Assembly (NCBI GenBank): GCA_021812905.1
Contig: JAKAMM010000113.1
Coordinates: forward strand, 1-6,201
DNA from: Chloroflexota bacterium
GTDB lineage: Bacteria; Chloroflexota; Anaerolineae; Anaerolineales; Villigracilaceae
Reading direction: 5' to 3'
Length of the DNA: 6,201 bases
This document shows, piece by piece, positions 1-6,201 of the stretch (position 1 is the first letter of the stretch; every line of letters begins with the position of its first letter). The translations under genes were made by a program, and so were the position numbers. The notes below the pieces were generated by a model. That model ran no database searches, was not told the DNA's origin, and saw only the letters and a program-made list of their open reading frames with translations.

Positions 1-282
1 CGGGCGTCCGGCTTCGACGTGATCTCCATCTTTTACCAACAGGCGGGAAGTCGAGGGAATATCGTAGGACTTTTCTTCATGCTGTTCGTACGAGACGACG
101 ACCTTATGCTGTTTTTTCTCAACGGCGACTTTCCCACCCTGCTGGGCAGTGATGGTCGCTTTTTCCTTGCTGGCCAGAACTTCGCCGGGGGTAACGACGG
201 CTTCATCCTTGACCATGTATTTCCAGTCTTCAGGCACGCTGTATTCGTCGTGAACCATTTCAGCATGTTCGATCCTGACTTC
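1..282 (-). other. Tandem duplication of a barrel-like unit in RpoC (residues 1142-1235)
   Basis: After the conserved [17 protein letters not shown] segment, Thermus and Bacillus RpoC have one beta-barrel unit with the pattern Y-x-[VI]-P, then VKDGD-x-V-x-AG. Here two such units occur. Unit A is E1142-V1176 (282-178), with [19 protein letters not shown]. Unit B is K1201-P1235 (105-1), with [19 protein letters not shown]. They align over 35 residues without a gap and share the Tyr, the Pro, Val-Lys-Asp and a late Val and Gly (8 identities by eye). A linker of about 24 residues separates them. Unit B matches the normal family position, so unit A looks like the extra copy. Identity is low, so this is a structural reading and not a recent duplication. 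Confidence 0.55.
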
Positions 283-3200
283 GCGCAGATCGGCATATTT
301 ATCCGACTGAACGATGCGCACCACGCCATCGATCTCGGCGACAACGGCTTCGCCCTTCGGTTGTTTGCGCGCTTCGAAGAGTTCCTCCACGCGCGGCAGA
401 CCGGTGGTGATGTCGGAACTTCCGGCAGAGGCCACACCGCCTGTATGGAAGGTACGAAGTGTGAGCTGTGTGCCAGGCTCGCCGATGGACTGGGCGGCCA
501 CGATCCCAACCGCTGCACCGAGGTCAACCATATCACCGCGGCCAAGGTCGAGGCCATAGCATTTGGCGCAAATGCCGTGTTGGAGTTCGCAGGCCATGGG
601 CGAGCGGACCTTGACTTCTGCAATTCCAGATGCGGAAATCTTGCGAGCCAGGATGTGGTCGATCACATCATCGCGTTCAGCAATGACTTCACCGGTCTGC
701 GGGTCGATCACGCGCTGAGCCAGCAGGCGGCTATACAAACGGTTGGACATGGATTGCCCGGCGACATCGTCCGCGCGGCGGATCATGACGCCTTCCTTGG
801 TTTCGCAATCCAGCTCGTTGATGATGATGTCCTGCGCGATATCCACAAGACGGCGGGTCAGGTAACCGGCATCTGCGGTACGAAGCGCGGTATCAGCCAA
901 ACCTTTGCGCGCACCGTGGGTTGAGATGAAATATTCGAGAGCGGTCAGGCCTTGGCGGAAGTTGGAACGGATCGGGAGCGGAATGATGCGCCCGGCCGGG
1001 TCAGCCATCAAACCGCGCATACCGGCCAGCTGGGAAATCGTGGAAAAGCCGCCTTTGGTCGCGCCCGAGATAGCCATGGTCGAAAGATTGCCATCCGGAT
1101 CCATGTGAACTCTAACCGCGTTGGACACATCTTCCGTAGCTTTTTGCCAGATCTCGATCACGCGTTCGTTCTGTTCCTGTTCGGTCAGCAGACCGCGTCG
1201 GAAGTCACGTTCGACAACTTCCACCAGCGTCTGTGCGCCCGTCAGGATTTCCTTACGCTCCGGCGGAATGGAAATATCTGCCACAGCCAGCGTCGTACCG
1301 GACCTCATGGCGTACTCGAAGCCTAATGATTTAACCTTGTCTGCGACATCGGTGGTCTTTTCCGGTCCGCATAATTCGTAGACTTCGGCGATCAAATCTT
1401 TCACGCCGCCTTTGTCCAGTTTTTCGTTAGTGAACTGAACTTCGGGAGGCAGGATGCGGTTGAAGATCACGCGCCCGACCGTCGTGTCGATGAGACGCGT
1501 TTCGGTCTGGCTTAAGCGGTCGCCTTTGTCGTTGTACCAGGTGGTTGCCAAAAGTTTAATGCGGGTATGAATTGCCACTTGTTCGAGTTGATAAGCGAGT
1601 TCCACCTCGTCAAAATCTGCGAAGGCGCGTCCTTCGCCCTTGCGGGCAGCTTTCTGGTCCATGGTCAGGTAATACACACCCAGTACCATATCCTTGGATG
1701 GCGAAATGATTGGTTCACCGTCGGCGGGCTTGAGCAGGTTTTTTGAAGCCAGCATCAGGGTGCGCGCTTCGGCCACGGCCTTCTGAGAAAGCGGAACGTG
1801 TACGGCCATCTGATCGCCATCGAAGTCCGCGTTGAAGGCGGTGGTGACAAGCGGATGCAATTGAATGGCCGAGCCTTCGATCAGGATCGGTTCAAAAGCC
1901 TGGATGCCGAGGCGGTGCAGAGTTGGCGCACGGTTGAGAAGCACGGGACGATCCTTGATGACATCCTCGAGCGCTTCCCAGACCTCTGGGCGGTTGCGTT
2001 CAATTAAGCGGCGCGCACCCTTGACGTTCGCGGCATATCCGTTTTGGACAAGGCGCGCGATCACGAACGGGCGATAAAGTTCCAACGCCATGGTCTTCGG
2101 CAGGCCGCATTGATAAAGTTTAAGCTGCGGGCCGACCACGATCACAGAGCGGCCGGAATAATCCACGCGCTTACCGAGCAGGTTGCGGCGGAAGCGGCCT
2201 TTCTTGCCTTTGAGCATGTCGCTCAGGGATTTTAGTTCGCGTCGGCCGCGGCGGCTGAGCGCCTTGCCGCGCTGTGAATTGTCTATCAGGCTGTCGACGG
2301 CTTCCTGTAACATGCGCTTCTCGTTGCGGATGATGACATCCGGCGCGCCAAGTTCGAGCAGTCTCTTCAAGCGATTGTTGCGGTTGATCACGCGGCGATA
2401 CAGATCATTCAAGTCAGATGTGGCAAAGCGGCCGCCATCCAATTGGACCATCGGACGCAGATCGGGCGGGATAACCGGCAGCACGGTCAGGATCATCCAC
2501 TCCGGGCGGTTGCCGGAACGGCGGAATGATTCCACGACCTTCAAGCGGGTAGTGGCCTTCTTGCGTTTCTGCTTCGACTTGGTGGAACGGACTTCGTGCC
2601 ACAATTCTTCAGAGAGTTTGTCAAGGTCAAGACGTTCGAGAACATCATAGAAGGCTTCGGCGCCCATATCGGCGCGGAAGACTTGTCCCCAACGTTGCTT
2701 GAGTTCTCGATAGCGGATTTCGCTAATAAAAGTAAATGGACGCAGTTCCATCAGTTCATCGCGCTGGCGCGAGGACTGTCCGGCTGAAACAGAGGTCTGA
2801 TCTTCCAGTTGGGAGCGCTGGGCTTCCATCTGCATGTCAGCCTCGGCCTTGATCTTTCCAGCCTGCATCTTGAGATCTTCAAGTTCCTTGTAACGCCTGT
2901 CTTTAAGTTCGTTCTCAAGCGCTTCCAGTTTCTTCTGAACGATCTTTTGCACCTGGCTGATGTGCTTGCTGGCGACCTTGTCACCGGCATCCAAAATCTT
3001 CTCGCCAGTCAGTTCAAAGACGACGACCTTTTTGGCGGCCTCGCCCATCTGATCCTGCAGGGTCTTTTCGAGCTTCTGGCCTTCTTTGATAACCGGGTCA
3101 AGCTGTTCCGCGATCTTCTCGTCGTAGCCCTGTTCGAGGGCTGCCTGTCGTTGTTTGATCTCGGCCAATTTGTGATCGCGTTTGGTCTTGATCTCGGCGA

Positions 3201-3705
3201 TCTTGGCATTGACGCCCGCGGCCTGCTCACGCTCAGAGACGGAAATTTCATCTTCAAGACGCTGAAGGGCTTTCTTTCGGGCTTCCTCATCCACGTAAGT
3301 AACGATATATTGAGCGAAGTAAAGCACGCGGTCCAGGTTACGACGCGAAATATCCAACAGCATACCCAACTGTGAGGGGATGCGCCGCGTGTACCAGATG
3401 TGCGCAACGGGGGTGGCCAGCGTGATGTGTCCCATGCGCTCGCGGCGGACAGCGGCGCGCGTTACTTCCACGCCGCATTTGTCACAGATGATGCCTTTGT
3501 AACGGGGGTTTTTATATTTGCCGCAATAACACTGCCAGTCGCGGGTTGGGCCAAAAATGGCCTCACAGAATAACCCGTCTTTCTCTGGTCGTAAGCGGCG
3601 ATAGTTAATTGTTTCTGGTTTAAGCACTTCGCCGTACGACCAGGACATGATCGTTTGCGGCGATGCCAGGCTGATACGGAGTGCGGTCAGTCCTTTAGTT
3701 TCCAC
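1..3705 (-). CDS. rpoC: DNA-directed RNA polymerase subunit beta-prime, 3' end beyond the window
   Basis: RpoC is the largest catalytic subunit of bacterial RNA polymerase. I translated the minus strand from GTG at 3705-3703; 1235 codons are open to the left edge. The N-terminus ([16 protein letters not shown]) matches the family. Zinc site 1 is C59, C61, C74 and C77. The clamp and rudder region includes RVDYSGRSV from residue 513. The catalytic Mg site is NADFDGDQM at N625, with D627, D629 and D631. The bridge helix begins [14 protein letters not shown] at residue 928. Zinc site 2 is C967, C1039, C1046 and C1049. The trigger-loop start [16 protein letters not shown] is present, and the E. 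coli SI3 insert is absent. Compared with E. coli, about 178 extra residues lie between zinc site 1 and the Mg site, forming a coiled-coil insert at about 140-325. The last 150-250 residues are probably missing. rpoB is not the upstream neighbour. Identification is certain. Confidence 0.99.
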   Translation of the reverse strand, partial: METKGLTALRISLASPQTIMSWSYGEVLKPETINYRRLRPEKDGLFCEAIFGPTRDWQCYCGKYKNPRYKGIICDKCGVEVTRAAVRRERMGHITLATPVAHIWYTRRIPSQLGMLLDISRRNLDRVLYFAQYIVTYVDEEARKKALQRLEDEISVSEREQAAGVNAKIAEIKTKRDHKLAEIKQRQAALEQGYDEKIAEQLDPVIKEGQKLEKTLQDQMGEAAKKVVVFELTGEKILDAGDKVASKHISQVQKIVQKKLEALENELKDRRYKELEDLKMQAGKIKAEADMQMEAQRSQLEDQTSVSAGQSSRQRDELMELRPFTFISEIRYRELKQRWGQVFRADMGAEAFYDVLERLDLDKLSEELWHEVRSTKSKQKRKKATTRLKVVESFRRSGNRPEWMILTVLPVIPPDLRPMVQLDGGRFATSDLNDLYRRVINRNNRLKRLLELGAPDVIIRNEKRMLQEAVDSLIDNSQRGKALSRRGRRELKSLSDMLKGKKGRFRRNLLGKRVDYSGRSVIVVGPQLKLYQCGLPKTMALELYRPFVIARLVQNGYAANVKGARRLIERNRPEVWEALEDVIKDRPVLLNRAPTLHRLGIQAFEPILIEGSAIQLHPLVTTAFNADFDGDQMAVHVPLSQKAVAEARTLMLASKNLLKPADGEPIISPSKDMVLGVYYLTMDQKAARKGEGRAFADFDEVELAYQLEQVAIHTRIKLLATTWYNDKGDRLSQTETRLIDTTVGRVIFNRILPPEVQFTNEKLDKGGVKDLIAEVYELCGPEKTTDVADKVKSLGFEYAMRSGTTLAVADISIPPERKEILTGAQTLVEVVERDFRRGLLTEQEQNERVIEIWQKATEDVSNAVRVHMDPDGNLSTMAISGATKGGFSTISQLAGMRGLMADPAGRIIPLPIRSNFRQGLTALEYFISTHGARKGLADTALRTADAGYLTRRLVDIAQDIIINELDCETKEGVMIRRADDVAGQSMSNRLYSRLLAQRVIDPQTGEVIAERDDVIDHILARKISASGIAEVKVRSPMACELQHGICAKCYGLDLGRGDMVDLGAAVGIVAAQSIGEPGTQLTLRTFHTGGVASAGSSDITTGLPRVEELFEARKQPKGEAVVAEIDGVVRIVQSDKYADLREVRIEHAEMVHDEYSVPEDWKYMVKDEAVVTPGEVLASKEKATITAQQGGKVAVEKKQHKVVVSYEQHEEKSYDIPSTSRLLVKDGDHVEAGRP
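2731..3288 (-). other. Coiled-coil insert within RpoC (about residues 140-325)
   Basis: In E. coli a short linker joins the strand YFESYVV to the LTEEQYLDAL helix. Here [13 protein letters not shown] is followed by about 185 residues before the family sequence resumes at [17 protein letters not shown]. The insert is rich in Lys, Glu, Gln, Ala and Leu with heptad-like spacing. Examples are [36 protein letters not shown] and [19 protein letters not shown] short beta-rich piece ([18 protein letters not shown]) lies between the two helical arms, so a helical hairpin capped by a small beta element is plausible. Other lineages carry inserts at about this place (for example Thermus); I infer a lineage-specific insert but cannot test how widely it occurs. 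Confidence 0.85.
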
Positions 3706-3710
3706 TGCTT

Positions 3711-3717
3711 CTCTCCT
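3711..3717 (-). promoter_or_regulatory. Shine-Dalgarno site of rpoC
   Basis: AGGAGAG lies with 7 nt between its AGGAG core and the GTG at 3705. This fixes the GTG start. The ATG at 3746-3744 is out of frame, and the family N-terminus begins at the GTG. Confidence 0.85.
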
Positions 3718-3752
3718 AGTCCTGAACGGATAGAGTTGTTGAGCATTGTTCT

Positions 3753-3779
3753 CGTATAGCGTGTAGTCGGCTTGTACAA
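3753..3779 (-). promoter_or_regulatory. Weak candidate promoter between hairpin and rpoC
   Basis: TTGTAC (3779-3774), a 15-nt spacer and TATACG (3758-3753) give a poor match with short spacing. It is listed because, if the hairpin is a full terminator, rpoC would need a promoter downstream of it. It is much weaker than the site at 3891-3863. Confidence 0.2.
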
Positions 3780-3780
3780 G
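3771..3780. repeat. Perfect 10-bp palindrome CTTGTACAAG
   Basis: The sequence equals its own reverse complement. It lies directly after the T-rich tail of the hairpin and 65 nt before the rpoC start. It could be a small operator half-site pair or chance; nothing else in the window repeats it. Confidence 0.35.
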
Positions 3781-3828
3781 AGACAAACAAAGGCAAGCGC
3801 TTCGAGGCTTTTCTCCTCAAGCGCTTGC
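3781..3828 (-). terminator. Intrinsic terminator or attenuator hairpin upstream of rpoC
   Basis: On the minus strand the arm GCAAGCGCTTGAGG (3828-3815) pairs with CCTCGAAGCGCTTGC (3807-3793) around a 7-nt loop. This gives a 14-bp stem with one bulged base. It is followed by CTTTGTTTGTCT (3792-3781), with T at 8 of the 11 positions 3791-3781. Stem and T-rich tail fit a Rho-independent terminator on this strand; the plus-strand tail (TGTATTTCGC) is weaker. It could end read-through from the upstream two-gene unit. Because the TATAAT promoter lies before it, it would also lie inside the rpoC leader and could attenuate rpoC. Confidence 0.75.
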
Positions 3829-3862
3829 TGTATTTCGCTCAGTTTTACATCCAACGAACCGA

Positions 3863-3891
3863 ATTATACGCGCTGGAGAGGTTTGCGTCAA
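3863..3891 (-). promoter_or_regulatory. Near-consensus sigma-70 promoter for rpoC
   Basis: On the minus strand TTGACG (3891-3886) is followed by exactly 17 nt and then a perfect TATAAT (3868-3863). This is one mismatch from the housekeeping consensus with ideal spacing. It begins 8 nt after the stop codon of the creatininase-family gene. An A/T-rich stretch at about 3921-3902, inside the end of that gene, would sit near -46 to -65, where an UP element binds the alpha subunit. The predicted start is near 3856. It is the strongest promoter candidate in the intergenic region and points at rpoC. Confidence 0.75.
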
Positions 3892-3899
3892 GAGCCGGG

Positions 3900-4586
3900 C
3901 TAATCAAACTTTAACAATTGCAAAATATCTTCCAACGCGGCGGCAAACAACTCGTGCATGACATCATCGCTGACGCGGTATGGACCGCCGAATGAGCCGT
4001 CGCCGTAGACTTCGCGTGCCGTTTTGGCGTCCAGGATCGCGGCCGGGACTTTGGGCGGGGTCTTGTTTTCTTCGGGCATTTCCCCCACGACAGTGAACGG
4101 GAAAGCCTCCAGCCAGTTGGCGTGAGTTGGCTTGATCTGATGCTTGATCGCCACAGCCTCAACAGAATGCGAAAGCCACCAGTCGTACCAGTTCAATTTG
4201 AGACCAGGCAGATCGTTATTGACTTCGTGGAGGTGGTGCCGCGCGGGCGAATTACCGCCATGTCCATTGATGATGAGAATCCGGCGGAAACCATGTCCAT
4301 ACGCCGAGCGGACAAGATCGTCCATCACCGCCATCAACGTGCTAACGCGCAAACTGAGTGTGCCAGGATAGGCAAGAAAATAAGGCGATGAGCCGAAATT
4401 CAACGGCGGCGCGACCAGCACACCCGTCGCCTGTGAAGCGGAGTCCGCCAACGCCAGCGGAATCTTGACATCCGTCAGCAGGCTGAGATAAGCATGTTGC
4501 TCAGTTGCACCGACAACAAAAATCAATCTGTCATCTTGTTGTAGATATTTTTCTACATCCATCCAGTTCAGATCTTCAAGGCGCAT
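3900..4586 (-). CDS. Creatininase-family (creatinine amidohydrolase-like) metallohydrolase
   Basis: This complete 228-residue protein has no signal peptide or membrane segment and is probably cytoplasmic. It belongs to the creatininase fold family (PF02633), whose members hydrolyse amide or cyclic amide bonds with two divalent metals. The diagnostic motifs are VGATEQHAYLSLLTD (E29, H31, D39), the strand and loop ILIINGHGGN (H109), and THANWLEAF (H155, E160). These match the family metal-ligand pattern ExH...D, GHGGN and HAGExET, with changes. The first loop is one residue shorter and lacks the usual Gly-x-His, and the Glu of HAGE is Trp158. The substrate cannot be told; creatinine itself is unlikely. 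The ATG at 4586 is supported by its ribosome binding site. The gene lies 9 nt after the penicillin-binding protein gene and shares its transcript. Confidence 0.9.
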   Translation of the reverse strand: MRLEDLNWMDVEKYLQQDDRLIFVVGATEQHAYLSLLTDVKIPLALADSASQATGVLVAPPLNFGSSPYFLAYPGTLSLRVSTLMAVMDDLVRSAYGHGFRRILIINGHGGNSPARHHLHEVNNDLPGLKLNWYDWWLSHSVEAVAIKHQIKPTHANWLEAFPFTVVGEMPEENKTPPKVPAAILDAKTAREVYGDGSFGGPYRVSDDVMHELFAAALEDILQLLKFD

Positions 4587-4592
4587 GATTTG

Positions 4593-4597
4593 TTCCT
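4593..4597 (-). promoter_or_regulatory. Shine-Dalgarno of the creatininase-family gene, overlapping the upstream stop
   Basis: AGGAA lies 6 nt before the ATG at 4586. It shares two bases with the TAG stop (4598-4596) of the penicillin-binding protein gene, so translation of the two genes may be coupled. Confidence 0.75.
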
Positions 4598-6201
4598 ATG
4601 GTGTTGGCGGTATATCTGTCGATGTCACAGTTGGGACAGGTGTATCGGTCGGCGTATCCGTCGGGATGATGATGACCGGAGTATTTGTCGGCGTTGGGAA
4701 AGGCGTATTTGTCGGCGGCGGAGTCGGGGTCGGGACTTGAAGCGTGAAGTGGACGAAGCGCTCAGCGTAGCCATTCGTCCCAGTCAAATATAAATGCAGT
4801 GTGATTACGCCATTGGGCAAGTTCGACATATCCCAATTAAATAGCAAGTCGTTCTTGACCGGCTGGTCGCCTTGCGCAAGAGTTGTCCAGTTGCCGGGAT
4901 TGTCGCCTAATCCGAATTCCAAACGCCACGATTTAAAATCGCCGGTTGCGTCAGCAGTGCCTTTGATCGCCAGTGTGGTTTGAGAAATCACATCGCCTTC
5001 ATTGACGCTGAGTTCAATGATTGGACGCGGACTGTTCTTGGTACACTGTCGGTCAGGCGCATAGATCGGCGGCGAAGGGAAATCATGAGCATCCAGCCAA
5101 TTGCGGCCATCTTTTGTCCCGAACCAATCTTTGGCAAATGGGTCAGTAACATTGATAACAGTCTCAACATCCTTGAAGTCGCTGCAATCAGGAGATGCCT
5201 GGAAGCCTGTCCACGTATCAAGCGCAATGATACGACGCAAGTCCTGGCCGGGGGGCAGGGGCAATTGATCGGACGCAAAGACTTCGTTGCGCTGACCGCC
5301 TGTGCACCATTGTGACGGCTCCGTGCCGGACAAAGAGCAGATAATCTTATCTACGATTCCCGCGGGACGAGTGAACTGAGTGACGCGTCCCTGCGTCTCA
5401 TACGGGACGGCAGCCTGCATAAACTGCGACCAAATGGGCGCCGCACCACTCAAGCCGGTTGTGTTGACCATCGGGGTGTAATCCGCGTTCCCAACCCACG
5501 TTCCCACCGCAAGGTCTGGGGTGTACCCGAGGGTCCAGTTATCGTAAATGTTGAGGGTCTCGGAGCCCTTGGGATCTCCAGCCGTGCCTGTCTTGGCCGC
5601 GACCGGGAACGGCAGGTTCAAAACTGAATTTATCCCGAACATCCACGAACGCGCATCGTTGTCAGAAAGAATAGATGTGATCAGATAAGCGTGTTCAGGG
5701 CTGATAACCTGTTCGCCCTGCGGGGGCTTGTATTCGTAAACAACCCTGCCTTGAAAGTCAACGATCTTGAGAATGGAAACCGGAGGAACTTTTACGCCTC
5801 CATTTGCAAACACGGAGAATGCGCCGACCATTTGCAGCAAACTGACATCGCCACCACCGAGGGTGAGAGACAAGCCATAATCCTTGCGTGTGAGCGACGT
5901 GATGCCAAGCCGTGTCGCCATGGCGACCATACCATGATCGCCATAAACACCAACATATTGCAAAGTCTTGACTGCAGGGACGTTAAATGAGTTTGCCAGT
6001 GCCGTGCGGACAGTGACGGGACCGTGAAATTTACCATCGTAATTGACTGGCACATACGGAGCGCGCGAATCATTCGGATCACCAGACGGCGGGAACTTGG
6101 ACGGCACATCCCAGATGAGGGTAGCAGGCGTCCAGCCTTTTTCAAAGGCCGCCACATAATTGATCGGCTTGATGGATGAACCAGGCTGGCGCGTCTGGCT
6201 G
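4596..6201 (-). CDS. Class A-type penicillin-binding protein, transpeptidase part, 5' end beyond the window
   Basis: This enzyme cross-links peptidoglycan on the outer face of the membrane. The visible part is 534 residues, numbered from the first full codon at 6200. The frame is open to the edge and begins SQTRQPGSSIKPINYVAAF, so the GTG at 6155 is an internal Val and not a start. All three penicillin-binding motifs are present. SSIK (residues 8-11, 6179-6168) carries the nucleophilic serine, SFN is at 71-73 (5990-5982), and KTG within AAKTGTAG is at 203-205 (5594-5586). RQPGSSIKP is typical of bifunctional PBP1-type proteins, so a glycosyltransferase domain and membrane anchor are expected upstream, outside the window. 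An Ig-like module (391-489) and a Thr/Pro tail (490-534) follow. The next gene starts 9 nt downstream. Confidence 0.95.
   Translation of the reverse strand, partial: SQTRQPGSSIKPINYVAAFEKGWTPATLIWDVPSKFPPSGDPNDSRAPYVPVNYDGKFHGPVTVRTALANSFNVPAVKTLQYVGVYGDHGMVAMATRLGITSLTRKDYGLSLTLGGGDVSLLQMVGAFSVFANGGVKVPPVSILKIVDFQGRVVYEYKPPQGEQVISPEHAYLITSILSDNDARSWMFGINSVLNLPFPVAAKTGTAGDPKGSETLNIYDNWTLGYTPDLAVGTWVGNADYTPMVNTTGLSGAAPIWSQFMQAAVPYETQGRVTQFTRPAGIVDKIICSLSGTEPSQWCTGGQRNEVFASDQLPLPPGQDLRRIIALDTWTGFQASPDCSDFKDVETVINVTDPFAKDWFGTKDGRNWLDAHDFPSPPIYAPDRQCTKNSPRPIIELSVNEGDVISQTTLAIKGTADATGDFKSWRLEFGLGDNPGNWTTLAQGDQPVKNDLLFNWDMSNLPNGVITLHLYLTGTNGYAERFVHFTLQVPTPTPPPTNTPFPTPTNTPVIIIPTDTPTDTPVPTVTSTDIPPTP
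4599..4733 (-). repeat. Thr/Pro-rich low-complexity tail of the PBP
   Basis: The last 45 residues are almost only Thr and Pro with some Asp, Asn and Val, in units such as PTNTPFPTPTNTP and PTDTPTDTPVP. On the plus strand this shows as repeats of GTCGGCG and GTATTTGTCGG. Such tails are common linkers or wall-spanning segments in Anaerolineae proteins and may be O-glycosylated. The tail ends the protein without any further domain or sorting motif. Confidence 0.85.
4734..5030 (-). other. Ig-like beta-sandwich module at the C-terminus of the PBP
   Basis: Residues 391-489 of the visible protein run from PRPIIELSVNEGDVI to HFTLQV. The module includes WRLEFGLGDNPGNWTTL and WDMSNLPNGVITLHLYL. This pattern, a strand with G-x-G-x-NP-x-x-WT and then WD-x-S-x-LP-x-G-x-x-TL, is a recurring extracellular module in Chloroflexota surface and secreted proteins, to my knowledge. 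It probably binds cell-wall or surface polymers. The fold is inferred from strand pattern only. Confidence 0.6.

Larger units (their letters stand above)
3706..3856 (-). other. Predicted 5' leader of rpoC
   Basis: If transcription starts about 7 nt after the TATAAT box, near 3856, the rpoC messenger has an untranslated leader of about 150 nt. In order it holds an immediate ATG-TAA pair (3850-3845), the strong hairpin with T-rich tail (3828-3781), the palindrome CTTGTACAAG (3780-3771) and the ribosome binding site. I find no convincing leader peptide and do not recognise a known riboswitch or ribosomal-protein binding motif. The start point is inferred from promoter spacing only. Confidence 0.5.

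Noticed and set aside
19..924. A 301-codon open frame on the plus strand
   Set aside because: It is the antisense shadow of rpoC. The minus-strand frame matches conserved RpoC motifs throughout this stretch (zinc site 2, trigger-loop start), while the plus-strand product has no recognisable family.
2809..3375. A 188-codon plus-strand frame opposite the coiled-coil insert of RpoC, with a hydrophobic, membrane-like product
   Set aside because: Lys, Glu and Gln codons on the minus strand read as Phe, Leu and Val on the plus strand, so a coiled coil automatically produces a hydrophobic antisense frame. No ribosome binding site or family match is seen.
3845..3850. ATG-TAA start-stop pair in the rpoC leader
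   Set aside because: A minimal start-stop could stall ribosomes, but no Shine-Dalgarno precedes it and its position very near the predicted transcript start makes initiation unlikely. Probably chance.
3706..3899. A small RNA gene or riboswitch in the intergenic region
   Set aside because: Apart from the single hairpin and the 10-bp palindrome I see no further paired structure or known riboswitch core. The promoter and hairpin are better explained as the rpoC leader.
4988..5278. A 96-codon minus-strand frame inside the PBP gene
   Set aside because: It overlaps the PBP coding frame in another register. The PBP frame continues intact across it and carries the domain signals.
3900..6201. Possible frameshift or decay in the PBP or creatininase-family genes
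   Set aside because: Both frames are open with all core motifs in order. The PBP lacks its N-terminus only because the window ends, not because it is truncated.

Overview
The window reads as a Chloroflexota chromosome segment, most likely class Anaerolineae. This is an inference from three things: a penicillin-binding protein with an Ig-like domain and a Thr/Pro-rich tail, an RpoC with a long coiled-coil insert near its N-terminus, and a creatininase-family protein of an atypical subfamily. No rRNA or other direct taxonomic marker is present. All supported genes lie on the minus strand, so transcription runs from position 6201 towards 1. I see no mobile element, CRISPR array, tRNA or rRNA.

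Layout in the direction of transcription. (1) 6201-4596: the C-terminal part of a class A-type penicillin-binding protein. The window edge cuts it just before its SxxK active-site motif. It carries the transpeptidase domain, an Ig-like module and a 45-residue Thr/Pro tail. (2) 4586-3900: a complete 228-residue creatininase-family metallohydrolase, 9 nt after the previous stop. Its Shine-Dalgarno overlaps that stop, so the two genes are very probably co-transcribed. (3) 3899-3706: a 194-nt intergenic region holding a near-consensus sigma-70 promoter (TTGACG, 17 nt, TATAAT), then a strong GC-rich hairpin with a T-rich tail, a 10-bp palindrome and a good ribosome binding site. (4) 3705-1: rpoC, the RNA polymerase beta-prime subunit, starting with GTG and running off the left edge after 1235 codons. 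Its frame is open throughout, but no ATG-to-stop frame can be drawn because it starts with GTG and its stop lies outside the window.

The most interesting point is regulatory. The best promoter lies upstream of the terminator-like hairpin, so an rpoC transcript would meet that hairpin roughly 30-65 nt after initiation. This is an attenuator-like arrangement. rpoB, the usual upstream partner of rpoC, is absent; a cell-wall gene and a hydrolase gene occupy its place. RpoC itself has two structural oddities: a coiled-coil insert of about 185 residues between the zinc finger and the clamp, and a tandem duplication of a barrel-like unit near its C-terminal part.
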